Positions 26,345-37,242 of a stretch of DNA of 64,000 nt are shown here, piece by piece. Below the pieces are notes generated by a model, which ran no database searches, was not told the DNA's origin, and saw nothing but the letters and a program-made list of their open reading frames with translations. Numbering within the stretch: the stretch's first letter is position 1; every line of letters starts with the position of its first letter. The DNA is from Betaproteobacteria bacterium GR16-43 (GTDB lineage: Bacteria > Pseudomonadota > Gammaproteobacteria > Burkholderiales > Usitatibacteraceae): positions 3,224,001 to 3,288,000 of the forward strand of contig CP019169.1 of assembly GCA_001953215.1 (NCBI GenBank). The letters run 5' to 3'. The translations under genes were made by a program, and so were the position numbers.

Positions 26345-27972
26345 GGCGTGACGGCGGCGGCCAGCGGCGTGTCGCGGACCGAGGGCCGGGCGGCGGCCGC
26401 CACGCCCGGGATGATCACGGTGTCGCGCGGTTCGGCCAACGTGTCCGGGTAGTCGCGGCTGTAGTGCAGGCCGCGGCTTTCCTTCCGCGCGAGGGCCGAG
26501 CGCACGATCAGCTCGGCGGTCATCACGAGGTTGCGCAATTCGAGTAGGTCGTTCGACACGCGGAAGCTCGAATAGAACTCGTCGATCTCGCCCTGCAGCA
26601 GCGCGATGCGGTGGCGCGCGCGCTCGAGGCGCTTGGTGGTGCGCACGATGCCCACGTAGCTCCACATGAAGCGGCGCAGCTCGTCCCACAGGTGCGCGAT
26701 GATCACTTCCTCGTCGGCATCCGTGACGCGGCTCTCGTCCCAGTCGGGCAGGCGCGGCATGCTCGAAGCTCCGGACGCGAGGATGTGCTTCGCGGCGGAC
26801 TCGGAGAACACGAGGCATTCGAGCAGCGAGTTCGACGCGAGACGGTTGGCGCCGTGCAGGCCGCTGCTCGCCACTTCACCCAGCGCATAGAGGCCGGGCA
26901 GGGTGGCCCGGCCATGCAGGTCGGCCACGAGGCCGCCGCAGGTGTAGTGCGCCGCGGGCACCACGGGAATCGGCTGCTTCGTGATGTCGATGCCGAACTC
27001 GAGGCAGCGTTCCTGGATGTTGGGGAAGTGCTCGTGGATGAACGCCGCGTCCAGGTGCGTGATGTCGAGGTACACGCAGTCCAGGCCCAGGCGCTTGATC
27101 TCGAAGTCGATCGCGCGGGCCACGACGTCGCGCGGCGCGAGCTCGGCCCTCGGGTCGTGGCGGGGCATGAAGCGCTCGCCGTCGGGAAGCCGCAGGATGC
27201 CGCCTTCGCCGCGCACCGCCTCCGAAATCAGGAACGACTTCGCATGCGGGTGGTAGAGGCAGGTCGGGTGGAACTGGATGAATTCCATGTTCGCCACCGC
27301 ACAGCCCGCGCGCCAGCCCATCGCCACGCCGTCGCCCGTGGCCGTGTCGGGATTCGTCGTGTACAGGTAGACCTTGCCCGCCCCGCCGGTGGCGAGGATG
27401 GTGTGCGGCGCGGCAATGGTCTTCACCCGGCCGCAGTCCTTGTCGAGGACGTAGGCGCCCCAGACGCGATCTTCCCCGCCGCGGCCCAGCTTGCGGTTGG
27501 TGATCAGGTCCACCGCGATGTGGTGCTGCAGCACGGTGATGTTCGGATGGCTCTTCACCTGGCCCACGAGCGTCTTCTGCACGGCTCGTCCGGTGGCATC
27601 GGCGGCGTGCACGATGCGGCGGTGGCTGTGTCCACCCTCGCGGGTGAGGTGCACCTCGCCCCCGTCCTCGCGCGTGAACTCGACGCCTTGCGCGATCAGC
27701 CATTCGACCGCCGTGCGGCCGCCTTCGACCACGAACCGGACCGCGTCGTCGTGGCAGAGGCCCGCGCCGGCCACGTGCGTATCGCGGATGTGGCTTTCGA
27801 GGGAGTCGGTGCTGTCGAGCACCGCGGCGATGCCGCCCTGGGCCCAGGCCGACGCACCGTCCAGGAGCTCCTGCTTGGTGACGAGCGCCACCCGGCGGGT
27901 CGGGGCCAGCCGCAAGGCTGCCGACAGGCCGGCCAAGCCGCTGCCGATGATCAGGACGTCGAAATCGGCCAT
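26341..27972 (-). CDS. nadB: L-aspartate oxidase
   Basis: 543 residues with FAD-binding [10 protein letters not shown] near residue 9, [10 protein letters not shown] near 45, [10 protein letters not shown] and the R-G-E-G-G-I-L-R segment of the catalytic loop. The C-terminal three-helix domain is present. It oxidises L-aspartate to iminoaspartate in NAD synthesis. The gene is divergent from rpoE, a pairing common in proteobacteria, and coupled to the NAD(P)HX repair gene downstream, so the two NAD-related genes form one transcript. Confidence 0.97.
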   Translation of the reverse strand: MADFDVLIIGSGLAGLSAALRLAPTRRVALVTKQELLDGASAWAQGGIAAVLDSTDSLESHIRDTHVAGAGLCHDDAVRFVVEGGRTAVEWLIAQGVEFTREDGGEVHLTREGGHSHRRIVHAADATGRAVQKTLVGQVKSHPNITVLQHHIAVDLITNRKLGRGGEDRVWGAYVLDKDCGRVKTIAAPHTILATGGAGKVYLYTTNPDTATGDGVAMGWRAGCAVANMEFIQFHPTCLYHPHAKSFLISEAVRGEGGILRLPDGERFMPRHDPRAELAPRDVVARAIDFEIKRLGLDCVYLDITHLDAAFIHEHFPNIQERCLEFGIDITKQPIPVVPAAHYTCGGLVADLHGRATLPGLYALGEVASSGLHGANRLASNSLLECLVFSESAAKHILASGASSMPRLPDWDESRVTDADEEVIIAHLWDELRRFMWSYVGIVRTTKRLERARHRIALLQGEIDEFYSSFRVSNDLLELRNLVMTAELIVRSALARKESRGLHYSRDYPDTLAEPRDTVIIPGVAAAARPSVRDTPLAAAVTP

Positions 27973-28011
27973 GGGGGCTCTGGAAGGTGGTTGAAAGACC
28001 TTGTCCGCCGT

Positions 28012-28040
28012 GGAACTATTTGCAGGGCTCCCGGTCTGGA
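28012..28040 (+). promoter_or_regulatory. candidate sigma-E promoter of rpoE operon
   Basis: GGAACT at 28012-28017 followed after 17 bp by TCTGGA (28035-28040) fits the sigma-E type consensus (GGAACTT, 16-17 bp, TCTGA-like). It lies about 150 bp upstream of the rpoE start in the nadB-rpoE divergent gap, and would make the operon self-activating as in other proteobacteria. A separate TATAAT at 28088-28093 could be a housekeeping -10, but no good -35 is spaced for it. Confidence 0.5.
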
Positions 28041-28193
28041 AGCCATGGCGTGCATGATTGCGGCAAGGGAATGAAAAACCTGACGTTTATAATACCGCAG
28101 GCAGCTTCCCGTCCCTTCGTGGGCGATGCTGCCGCGCATGCCCTTCCGGGCGGCGCAGCCCCGATACCCAGAACAAGACAGGCTCCCGAGCGG

Positions 28194-28793
28194 ATGAGCG
28201 ATCGTGAAATCGACCAGCAACTGGTCGAGAAGGCGCAGCGGGGCGACAAGCGAGCCTTCGAGCTGCTGGTCATCAAGTACCAGCGCAAGCTGGAACGGCT
28301 GCTTTCCCGCGTGATCCGCGACCAGGGCGAGGTGGAGGACGTCGCGCAGGAAGCCTTCATCAAGGCCTACCGCGCGCTCCCGAACTTCCGGGGCGACAGC
28401 GCGTTCTACACCTGGCTCTACCGCATCGGCATCAACACGGCCAAGAACCACCTCATCGCGCTCGGCCGGCGCGCGCCCACCTCCACGGAATACGGCGCGG
28501 AGGAGGCGGAAAGCTTCGAGGATGCTTCGGGCCTGCGCGACATGAATACGCCCGAAAGCATGCTGGCGACCAAGCAGATCGCGCAGACGGTGAACGATGC
28601 GATCGAGGCGTTGCCCGAGGAACTGCGCACGGCGATCACGCTGCGCGAGATCGACGGGCTGTCGTACGAGGAAATCGCCCAGATCATGAATTGCCCGATC
28701 GGAACGGTGCGTTCGCGTATCTTCCGGGCACGGGAAGCCGTGGCCGAGAGGCTTCGCCCGCAACTGGGCACCAGCAAGGATCAAAGGTGGTAG
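28194..28793 (+). CDS. rpoE: RNA polymerase ECF sigma factor RpoE (sigma-24)
   Basis: 199 residues, typical for RpoE/AlgU. Region 2 includes R-A-F-E-L-L-V-I-K-Y-Q and V-E-D-V-A-Q-E-A-F-I-K-A-Y-R, and region 4 has L-S-Y-E-E-I-A-Q-I-M followed by P-I-G-T-V-R-S-R-I. It directs transcription of envelope-stress genes. The ATG at 28194 fits the family start (M-S-D-R-E-I-D-Q-Q-L); the longer upstream frame is not conserved. It is the first gene of the rpoE-rseA-rseB-mucD set. Confidence 0.97.
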   Translation: MSDREIDQQLVEKAQRGDKRAFELLVIKYQRKLERLLSRVIRDQGEVEDVAQEAFIKAYRALPNFRGDSAFYTWLYRIGINTAKNHLIALGRRAPTSTEYGAEEAESFEDASGLRDMNTPESMLATKQIAQTVNDAIEALPEELRTAITLREIDGLSYEEIAQIMNCPIGTVRSRIFRAREAVAERLRPQLGTSKDQRW

Positions 28794-28875
28794 CACGCAA
28801 CAGGCAGTCGCAGTCCATAACTAGAAAATCCATGCAGCAGGGCGGCAACACTTAGGCAGGACAGGAGCAGGAACC

Positions 28876-29409
28876 ATGAACCAGGAAATCTCTTCGCTGA
28901 TGGACGGCGAGCTCGACCCGCACGCGAGCGACCGCGCCATTCAGTCATGCACCGGTTGTCCCGAAGGCAAGCAGGCCTGGGACGAGTACCACCTGATCGG
29001 CGAGGTTATGCGAGACGGCGGAGCACGCCGCTTCGACATCGCATCGGCCGTGATGGCCAAGCTCGAGCAGGAGCCCACCGTGCTGGCGCCACGCGCCTCC
29101 CGGCGGTTTCCGGTCCGGGCCCAGGCCTTCGGGCGCATCGCGTTCGCGGCGGCCGCCTCCGTGGCCACCATCGGGGCCGTGGGCTGGATCGCTACCCAGG
29201 GCATGAGCACCGGCAGCGCGCCGGCCACCATGGCCAGCACCGGCGGCGTGACGTTGCAGGCCAACGTCCCCGTGGAGCAGGTGGTTCTCAAGGCCGATCC
29301 GGCGTATGCCGCGATCGAGGTGAACGACTACCTGGCCGCCCATCGCCAGGTGCCCACGCCGGACCAATACCGCACCGTCGCGGCCCGCCAGGCGGTCCGC
29401 ACTCGATGA
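28876..29409 (+). CDS. rseA: sigma-E anti-sigma factor RseA
   Basis: 177 residues. The cytoplasmic N-terminal domain starts I-S-S-L-M-D-G-E-L, the RseA/MucA signature that binds the sigma factor. A TM helix follows (about residues 88-112, F-A-A-A-A-S-V-A-T), then a periplasmic tail with Y-L-A-A-H-R-Q near the C-terminus. It holds RpoE inactive at the inner membrane until regulated proteolysis. Its last bases overlap the start of rseB (ATGA). Confidence 0.95.
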   Translation: MNQEISSLMDGELDPHASDRAIQSCTGCPEGKQAWDEYHLIGEVMRDGGARRFDIASAVMAKLEQEPTVLAPRASRRFPVRAQAFGRIAFAAAASVATIGAVGWIATQGMSTGSAPATMASTGGVTLQANVPVEQVVLKADPAYAAIEVNDYLAAHRQVPTPDQYRTVAARQAVRTR

Positions 29410-30377
29410 GGCGCGCTTCGCGCGCCTGGCTGCCCGCGCTGGCCTTCGGCTTCACCGCCGGAGCCCAGGCAGCCCCGCAGGACGAACCCCTCGCCTGGTT
29501 GCAGCGCGCCGCCAACGCGGCCCGCACCTCGTCGTATTCGGGCACTTTCGTGCACACCAACGGCGAGCGCACCTCCACGGTCCGCATCGCCCACGCGATC
29601 ATCGATGGCGTGGAGCAGGAACGGGTCGAGCCCCTGGAGGGCGAGCCCCACGAGATCGTCCGGCGTGGCGAGGACATGATCTGCTACTTCCCCGAAGCGA
29701 AGACGATGCGGCTGGACAAGCGCGTCTCCGCCCGGTACTTCCCGTCGATCTTCCGCGGCCCGCCGGAGGCCCTGGCGGAGAACTACACGCTTCGCCTGGG
29801 CAATACGGAACGCATGCTGGGCCTGGAATGCCAGTGGATCCGCCTCGATCCGAAGGACGCCCTGCGATTCGCGCAGCGCCTTTGCGCCGAGGTCACCACG
29901 GGCCTGCTGCTGCGGGCCCGCACGCTGAACGAGCGCAAGCAGCCGATCGAGCAATGGACGTTCACCGACATCAAGCTCGGCCCGCAGGTGGCCCGCAGCG
30001 ACGTGAAGCCGACGCTGCAGTCGCGCGTGAAGTCCTGGATCACGGATTCCCAGCCCCGCGACGAAGCCAAGGGGGTGGATACCGGCTGGGCCGTCACCAA
30101 CATTCCCGCCGGCTATCGCAAGATCGGCGAAGTGCGCCGCACGCTTCCGGGCCGTTCGCAGCCGGTCTCCCAGATCATCTATTCGGACGGCCTCGCGAGC
30201 CTGTCGGTTTTCGTGGAGCTCGCCGGGGTTCCGGCGCGGCCGGCCGAGGCGGCGAGCGAAGAGGGCACCACGAGCTTCTTCGTGCGTCCCGCGGGCGATT
30301 TCGTGGTGACCGTGCTGGGCGAAGTGCCCATCGCCACGGCCCAGCAGATCGGGCGCAGCGTTTCGCGCCGCCCTTGA
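29406..30377 (+). CDS. rseB: sigma-E regulatory protein RseB/MucB
   Basis: 323 residues with a signal peptide (A-L-A-F-G-F-T-A-G-A-Q-A) and the two-domain MucB/RseB fold: an N-terminal LolA-like barrel starting S-Y-S-G-T-F-V-H and a C-terminal domain with V-S-Q-I-I-Y-S-D-G-L-A-S-L-S-V-F-V-E. In the periplasm it binds RseA and blocks its cleavage until lipid or LPS signals displace it. The ATG overlaps the rseA stop. The gene's last bases contain the -35 of the candidate downstream promoter. Confidence 0.95.
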   Translation: MRRASRAWLPALAFGFTAGAQAAPQDEPLAWLQRAANAARTSSYSGTFVHTNGERTSTVRIAHAIIDGVEQERVEPLEGEPHEIVRRGEDMICYFPEAKTMRLDKRVSARYFPSIFRGPPEALAENYTLRLGNTERMLGLECQWIRLDPKDALRFAQRLCAEVTTGLLLRARTLNERKQPIEQWTFTDIKLGPQVARSDVKPTLQSRVKSWITDSQPRDEAKGVDTGWAVTNIPAGYRKIGEVRRTLPGRSQPVSQIIYSDGLASLSVFVELAGVPARPAEAASEEGTTSFFVRPAGDFVVTVLGEVPIATAQQIGRSVSRRP

Positions 30378-30403
30378 ACTTTCGCCCGTTCCCCTATATC
30401 TAG
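30376..30403 (+). promoter_or_regulatory. candidate sigma-E promoter upstream of mucD/degP
   Basis: GAACTT at 30376-30381, a 17-bp spacer, and TCTAG at 30399-30403 match the same pattern as the candidate at 28012, about 40 bp before the protease start. It would give the periplasmic protease an extra stress-induced promoter in addition to read-through from rpoE. Confidence 0.45.
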
Positions 30404-30441
30404 TTCGGTAAGACGTTCCACTGTCGCAAGGACCATTCCCT

Positions 30442-32019
30442 ATGACTCAACGCATCAATACCCTGATGGCCGGAGTGGCCATCGCACTCGGCATCGTCGG
30501 CGCCGCCGCGATCTCCGCGTCCCACACCGCGACCGCGAATGCCCAGCAGCAGCCGGCGGCCGCCGCGCCCGCGCCCCTGCAGCTCGCCCAGGCCCCCGTG
30601 CAAACGGCGTCCGGCGCGCAGATGCAGATGCTTCCCGACTTCGCGGACCTGGTCGAGAAATACGGCCCCGCGGTCGTGAACATCAACACCTCGACCCGCA
30701 AGGCGCGCTCCGCTTCGGTGCCGGGCCTGTCCGAGGACGACCCGTTCTACGAGTTCTTCCGCCGCTTCATGCCGCCGGAAGCGCGTCCGGGCCCCGAAGG
30801 CCGCGGTCCGCGCGGCGGTGAAGGCAAGGGCGCCACGCCCGAGCGCCGCGGCCCCCCGCGTGCCCTGGGCCTGGGCTCCGGCTTCGTGATCTCGCCCGAT
30901 GGCTACATCGTCACCAACGCCCACGTGATCGAGAACGCGGACGAAATCACCGTTCGCTTCACCGACAAGCGCGAGTTCAAGGCGAAGGTGATCGGCGCCG
31001 ACAAGCGCAGCGACGTGGCCGTGATCAAGGTCGAGGCCTCGGGCCTGCCGAGCATGAAGATCGGCAACTCGACCAAGGCGCGCGTGGGTGAATGGGTGAT
31101 CGCCATCGGCTCGCCGTTCGGCTTCTCGAACACGGTGACCGCCGGCATCATCAGCGCCACCAGCCGCGAGAACCTGTCGGACCCGAACATGGACGCGGTG
31201 CCGTTCATCCAGACGGACGTGGCGGTGAACCCCGGCAACTCGGGCGGCCCGCTGCTGAACCTCCGCGGCGAGGTGATCGGCATCAACTCGCAGATCTTCT
31301 CGCAGACCGGCAGCTTCGCAGGCATCTCGTTCGCCATTCCGATCGACTTCGCGATGAACGTCGCGAACCAGATCCAGGCCGGCGGCAAGGTCACGCGCGG
31401 GCGCATCGGAGTCCAGATCACCGCGGTGAGCAAGGACGTCGCCGAGAGCCTCGGCCTGCCGAAGGCGCAAGGCGCGATCGTGCAGCGCCTCGAGGAAGAC
31501 TCCCCCGCGGCCAAGGGCGGCGTGGAAGCCGGCGACGTGGTTCTCAAGATCGACGGCCGGACGATCGAGGGCAACTCGGACCTCTCGCGCTACGTGCGCC
31601 AGGTGAAGCCGGGCACCAAGATCAACATGCAGGTCTGGCGCGAGGGCAAGACGAAGGACCTCGTGGTCACCGTGGGCGAGCTGAAGGAAGAGGGCGAAAC
31701 GCGCGTCGCTTCGGCCAAGGGCACCAAGCCCGAGGTGAAGACCACCAAGCTGGGCGTGGCCGTGACCGACTTGAAGGACGACGTGAAGAAGAAGCTGAAG
31801 GTCACCGGCGGCGTCGAGGTCGAGGCCGTGGATGGCGCCGCGCTGGCCGCGGGCATCCAGCCGGGCGACGTGATCCTGCGCGTGAACAACACGGGCGTGA
31901 CCAGCGTGAAGTCGTTCAACGACGCCATCTCGAAGATCGACGTGAAGAAGCCGGTCACCCTGCTGGTCGCCGACGAGAACGGCACCCGGCTGGTTCCTTT
32001 CCGTCCGGAAGAGGGTTGA
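30442..32019 (+). CDS. mucD: Do-family periplasmic serine endoprotease (DegP/MucD)
   Basis: 525 residues. A signal/anchor segment (residues about 8-35) is followed by a Gln/Ala/Pro-rich linker and a trypsin-like domain with the triad His161 (T-N-A-H-V), Asp191 (R-S-D-V-A) and Ser267 (G-N-S-G-G-P). Two PDZ domains follow (about 340-430 and 445-520). A Gly/Pro/Arg-rich insertion (about 112-140) lies before the catalytic core, in the position of the LA loop. It degrades or refolds damaged envelope proteins. It follows rseB, the usual sigma-E arrangement. An AAGGA ribosome site precedes the ATG. Confidence 0.95.
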   Translation: MTQRINTLMAGVAIALGIVGAAAISASHTATANAQQQPAAAAPAPLQLAQAPVQTASGAQMQMLPDFADLVEKYGPAVVNINTSTRKARSASVPGLSEDDPFYEFFRRFMPPEARPGPEGRGPRGGEGKGATPERRGPPRALGLGSGFVISPDGYIVTNAHVIENADEITVRFTDKREFKAKVIGADKRSDVAVIKVEASGLPSMKIGNSTKARVGEWVIAIGSPFGFSNTVTAGIISATSRENLSDPNMDAVPFIQTDVAVNPGNSGGPLLNLRGEVIGINSQIFSQTGSFAGISFAIPIDFAMNVANQIQAGGKVTRGRIGVQITAVSKDVAESLGLPKAQGAIVQRLEEDSPAAKGGVEAGDVVLKIDGRTIEGNSDLSRYVRQVKPGTKINMQVWREGKTKDLVVTVGELKEEGETRVASAKGTKPEVKTTKLGVAVTDLKDDVKKKLKVTGGVEVEAVDGAALAAGIQPGDVILRVNNTGVTSVKSFNDAISKIDVKKPVTLLVADENGTRLVPFRPEEG

Positions 32020-32258
32020 AGAAGCTCACGCTTCTTTCCCGCGAGTACTGCCACCTTTGTGAGGAAATGCTTTCGGCCCTGCGTGCATTGCAGGGCCGAT
32101 TTTCTTTCGACATCGAGGTCGTGGACGTCGACAGCCGGCCCGAGCTGGAGGCCGCCTGGGGCGACAAGGTCCCGGTCCTGCTGGATGGCGACGAAGAGCT
32201 CTGTCACTACCACCTGGACGCCGAGGCTCTAGGTGCGCGAATGGCCCGGATCGAGTAG
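32016..32258 (+). CDS. glutaredoxin-like (DUF836) thiol protein
   Basis: 80 residues with a thioredoxin fold and the redox pair C-H-L-C near residue 12 (S-R-E-Y-C-H-L-C) and the cis-Pro loop K-V-P-V-L-L. It is of the glutaredoxin-like DUF836 type often found between mucD and lepA in betaproteobacteria. The start is a TTG that overlaps the mucD stop (TTGA), implying coupled translation. It probably reduces or senses disulphides in the cytoplasm; the partner is unknown. Confidence 0.9.
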   Translation: MKKLTLLSREYCHLCEEMLSALRALQGRFSFDIEVVDVDSRPELEAAWGDKVPVLLDGDEELCHYHLDAEALGARMARIE

Positions 32259-32268
32259 AATGCTGCAC

Positions 32269-32305
32269 CGCAAAAGGCCACGTTTTCGTGGCCTTTTGCG
32301 CGTTT
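32269..32305 (+). terminator. hairpin terminator between glutaredoxin gene and lepA
   Basis: Arms CGCAAAAGGCCACG (32269-32282) and its exact reverse complement (32287-32300) surround a TTTT loop. The following CGTTTAAC gives only a short T-run, so termination may be partial. It separates the rpoE operon from lepA, whose ATG is 25 bp further on. Confidence 0.7.
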
Positions 32306-32324
32306 AACAGGGCTTTCGGTACCA

Positions 32325-34118
<1,794 letters not shown>

Positions 34119-34221
34119 CAAAAGGCTCCCTCCGCAGATAAACGCCAATAAACGCAGATGACGATTTTCAAGTTCAATCTGCGTTTATCTGTGTTTATCG
34201 GCGGAGAGCGCCTTTCGCCTC
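34119..34221. repeat. intergenic hairpin element, GCAGATAAAC family, copy 4
   Basis: The shortest copy: left arm 34119-34159, right arm 34177-34221, 17-nt spacer. It starts at the base after the lepA stop and ends 19 bp before the lepB ATG, so it splits a core operon that is normally tightly spaced. The outer blocks of its two arms match arms of copies 1 and 2 better than each other. Confidence 0.9.
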
Positions 34222-34240
34222 AACGGAGCGAAGCGACAAG

Positions 34241-35224
34241 ATGCAACAGGGCGGACTGGATTGGGAAATGATCGCGATGGTGGCCGCTGCGGCCAGCTTC
34301 GCGCTGATCGGCTGGGACTGGTTCACCACGCGCGGCGGCGCCCCGCGCTCCGATGCGCGCAAGGGCCTGCTCGAGATCGCCTGGCCGGTGCTCTTCATCG
34401 CCGTGATGGGCTTGATGCTCAAGTTCACCGACTTCGCCGCCGTGCTGCTGGTGGCCGCGATCGTGACCGGCCTGATCTGGCTGTTCGACGCCCAGTGGGC
34501 GCGGGCGCGGCGCCCCGCGGGAGCCGCCGAGCCGATCGTGATCGACATGGCGCGCGCCTTCTTCCCGGTGATCATCGTCGTGTTCATGATCCGCTCGTTC
34601 TGGGTCGAACCTTTCAAGATCCCGTCGGGCTCGATGAAGCCCACGCTGCTCGTGGGCGACTTCATCCTCGTGAACAAGTACACGTACGGCATCCGCCTGC
34701 CCGTGGTGAACAAGAAGGTCGTGGAGATCAACCCGGTCGCGCGCGGCGACGTGGTCGTGTTCCGCTACCCCGTCGATCCTTCGGTCGACTACATCAAGCG
34801 CGTGGTGGGCCTGCCGGGCGACGTGGTCGAGTTCCGAAGCAAGCGCCTCACGATCAACAAGGAGGCGGTGCCGGTGCAGCCCGCGGGCTTCTACACGGAT
34901 GCGGAGCTGAACTACATGCGCCTGCCGCAATTCCTCGAGAAACTGAACGCGCATTCGCATCGCATGATGGTGATTCCGTCGCAGCCGGTGGTGGAGCTGT
35001 CGCAGGTCCGGCAGTTCGCCCACCGCGACAATTGCGAATACAATGACGACGGTTTTCGCTGCACGGTACCCGCGGGCCACTACTTCATGATGGGCGACAA
35101 CCGCGACCAGAGCAGCGACAGCCGGTACTGGGGCTTCGTCCCCGACGACCACATCAAGGGCCGGGCTTTCCTCGTGTGGATGAATTTCGGCGACCTGAAG
35201 CGCATCGGTAACGGCATCGACTAA
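34241..35224 (+). CDS. lepB: signal peptidase I
   Basis: 327 residues. Membrane segments lie near residues 9-27, 46-62, 66-82 and 104-122. The catalytic Ser131 is in I-P-S-G-S-M-K-P-T and Lys186 in Y-I-K-R-V-V-G-L-P-G-D. Box E (G-D-N-R-D-Q-S-S-D-S-R) is near residue 285. It removes signal peptides from exported proteins at the inner membrane. It is followed after 22 bp by the DUF4845 gene and rnc, a common core arrangement. Confidence 0.97.
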   Translation: MQQGGLDWEMIAMVAAAASFALIGWDWFTTRGGAPRSDARKGLLEIAWPVLFIAVMGLMLKFTDFAAVLLVAAIVTGLIWLFDAQWARARRPAGAAEPIVIDMARAFFPVIIVVFMIRSFWVEPFKIPSGSMKPTLLVGDFILVNKYTYGIRLPVVNKKVVEINPVARGDVVVFRYPVDPSVDYIKRVVGLPGDVVEFRSKRLTINKEAVPVQPAGFYTDAELNYMRLPQFLEKLNAHSHRMMVIPSQPVVELSQVRQFAHRDNCEYNDDGFRCTVPAGHYFMMGDNRDQSSDSRYWGFVPDDHIKGRAFLVWMNFGDLKRIGNGID

Positions 35225-35246
35225 AGGCAATCCCCTGGGAGGATCC

Positions 35247-35600
35247 ATGAGGAAGCAAAGCGGGATCACGTTGACGGGCGCGCTGCTGGCAATGATCGCG
35301 ATCGCGTTCATCGGTCTCTTCGGAGTGAAGCTCGTGCCGTCGTACATCGAATACTTCGCGGTGAAGAAGATCCTCTCGACCATGGAAGCGGCGGGCGACA
35401 CCAAGGGCACGGTGCGCGACATCCGCGTCTCCTTCGACCGGCGCAACAGCATCGAAGGCGTGAAGGAGGTCAAGGGCGACGACCTCGAGATCACGAAGGA
35501 AGGCGGCGAAGCCGTCGTCACGGCGATGTGGTCGGTGAAGGTCCCGATGATCTACAACTTCTCGGCGTGCCTCGACTTCGTCGCGACCACCGCGAAGTAG
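35247..35600 (+). CDS. DUF4845 prepilin-like membrane protein
   Basis: 117 residues. The N-terminus resembles a type IV prepilin: short basic leader, G-I-T-L-T-G, then a hydrophobic helix (to about residue 30) and a small C-terminal domain. It matches DUF4845, which sits between lepB and rnc in many beta- and gammaproteobacteria. Its function is unknown. A GGGAGGA ribosome site precedes the ATG. Confidence 0.92.
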   Translation: MRKQSGITLTGALLAMIAIAFIGLFGVKLVPSYIEYFAVKKILSTMEAAGDTKGTVRDIRVSFDRRNSIEGVKEVKGDDLEITKEGGEAVVTAMWSVKVPMIYNFSACLDFVATTAK

Positions 35601-35617
35601 ATTCCCCCGGCGCCATC

Positions 35618-36313
35618 GTGCCCGAGGCCCTCGCGCGCCTCGAGCGCGCGCTGGGCCACCGCTTCAACGACCCGGGCCATGCCGCCCGGGCGCTCACCCA
35701 CCGCAGCTACGGCACCCCCCACAACGAACGCCTGGAATTCCTGGGCGACAGCCTGCTCAACTGCGCCGTGGCCACGATCCTCTACGAACGTTTCCCAAAG
35801 CATCCTGAAGGCGACCTTTCGCGCCTGCGCGCGCAGCTCGTGAAGCAGGCCTCGCTGTTCGAGGCGGCGCAGCGCCTGGAGCTGGGCGACCTCATCCGCC
35901 TGGGCGAAGGCGAGCTGAAGAGCGGCGGCCATCGCCGTCCCTCGATCCTCGCCGATGCGGTCGAAGCGCTGCTGGGCGCGGTCTATCTCGACGGCGGCTT
36001 CGAGGCCGCGCGGAAGGCCGTCGAGTCGTTGCTCGCCGGCTCCCTCGACGAGGCCGAGCGCCACCCGGTGGACAAGGATCCGAAGACCACGCTGCAGGAA
36101 GTGCTGCAGGGCCGCAAGCTCCCGCTGCCGCGCTACAAGGTCGCGGCGACCGAGGGCGAGGCGCACGACCAGACCTTCATCGTCGAATGCCGCGTGGACG
36201 AGTTGTCCATCGTGGTGGAGGGACGCGGCCCCAGCCGCCGCGCCGCCGAGCAGGACGCGGCGTCGCAAGCGCTGCAGAAACTCGACGCGGAACGCAAGAA
36301 AGCGCGGCCTTGA
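35618..36313 (+). CDS. rnc: ribonuclease III
   Basis: 231 residues from a GTG start. The RNase III signature N-E-R-L-E-F-L-G-D-S-L-L lies near residue 37, the second acidic site D-A-V-E-A-L-L-G-A near residue 114, and a double-stranded RNA-binding domain covers about 155-225. It cleaves double-stranded RNA in rRNA processing and mRNA decay. The stop overlaps the TTG start of era, so the conserved rnc-era pair is translationally coupled. Confidence 0.97.
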   Translation: MPEALARLERALGHRFNDPGHAARALTHRSYGTPHNERLEFLGDSLLNCAVATILYERFPKHPEGDLSRLRAQLVKQASLFEAAQRLELGDLIRLGEGELKSGGHRRPSILADAVEALLGAVYLDGGFEAARKAVESLLAGSLDEAERHPVDKDPKTTLQEVLQGRKLPLPRYKVAATEGEAHDQTFIVECRVDELSIVVEGRGPSRRAAEQDAASQALQKLDAERKKARP

Positions 36314-37242
36314 GCGAAACGAAACGCGACGAATCCGGCGCCACCGGATTCCGGACGGGTACGGTGGCCATCGTCGGCCGGCCCAATGTCGGCAAGTCGA
36401 CGCTGCTGAACGCATTGGTCGGCCAGCACGTGGCCATCACGTCGCGCAAGGCGCAGACCACGCGCCATCGCATCCACGGCGTGTTCACCGACAATCGCAG
36501 CCAGTTCATCTTCGTCGACACGCCCGGCTTCCAGATGCGCCACCAGAACGCGCTGAATCGCGGCATGAACCGCACCGTGCGCCAGGTGATGGGCGAGGTG
36601 GATGCGATCGTGATGGTGGTCGAGGCCTGGCAGCACGACGTGCGCGACGATCCGATCCTCGAGATGCTCCCCGCGGAGATTCCGGTCATCCTCGCGCTGA
36701 ACAAGGTCGACCGCATCAAGGACCGGGAGAAATTCGCACAGGCCCTCGTGGAATGGAACGCGAAGCGCGACTTCGCGGCCCTGGTTCCGGTGAGCGCCGA
36801 GAAGGGCACGCAGCTGAAGTCGCTCCTGTGGGAGATCCGCAAGCACTTGCCCGTGGCGCCCCCCGTCTTCGACGCGGAGGATTTCACCGACCGCTCCGAG
36901 CGCTTCCTCGCCGCCGAGCTCGTGCGCGAGCGCATCTTCCGCCTGCTGGGCGACGAGCTGCCGTACTCGACGGCGGTGGTGATCGAGGCGTTCGAAACCG
37001 AGCCGTCGCCCACGAATCCCGGCGGCTTCCGGCGCATCACCGCCACGATCTTCGTCGACCGCGACAGCCACAAGGCGATCGTGATCGGCGAGAAGGGCGC
37101 GTCGCTGAAGCGCATCGGCACCGAGGCCCGCCATGCGATGGAAGCGCTCTTCGGCGGCAAGGTGCACCTCGAACTCTGGGTGCGCGTGAAGGGCGGGTGG
37201 GCCGACAACGAGGCCATGCTGCGCCAGTTGGGTTATGAGTAA
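36310..37242 (+). CDS. era: GTPase Era
   Basis: 310 residues from a TTG overlapping the rnc stop. G1 is G-R-P-N-V-G-K-S-T near residue 24, G3 D-T-P-G-F, G4 N-K-V-D and G5 S-A-E-K-G. The C-terminal KH domain has I-V-I-G-E-K-G-A-S-L-K-R-I-G. Era binds the 3' end of 16S rRNA in small-subunit assembly. The TTG places the start about 15 residues before the G domain, as in homologues, and gives the coupled overlap. It overlaps recO by 8 bp. Confidence 0.97.
   Translation: MSETKRDESGATGFRTGTVAIVGRPNVGKSTLLNALVGQHVAITSRKAQTTRHRIHGVFTDNRSQFIFVDTPGFQMRHQNALNRGMNRTVRQVMGEVDAIVMVVEAWQHDVRDDPILEMLPAEIPVILALNKVDRIKDREKFAQALVEWNAKRDFAALVPVSAEKGTQLKSLLWEIRKHLPVAPPVFDAEDFTDRSERFLAAELVRERIFRLLGDELPYSTAVVIEAFETEPSPTNPGGFRRITATIFVDRDSHKAIVIGEKGASLKRIGTEARHAMEALFGGKVHLELWVRVKGGWADNEAMLRQLGYE

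Noticed and set aside
27987-28193. N-terminal extension of RpoE
   Set aside because: The in-frame upstream codons are not family-like and overlap the candidate sigma-E promoter; the ATG at 28194 matches the family start.
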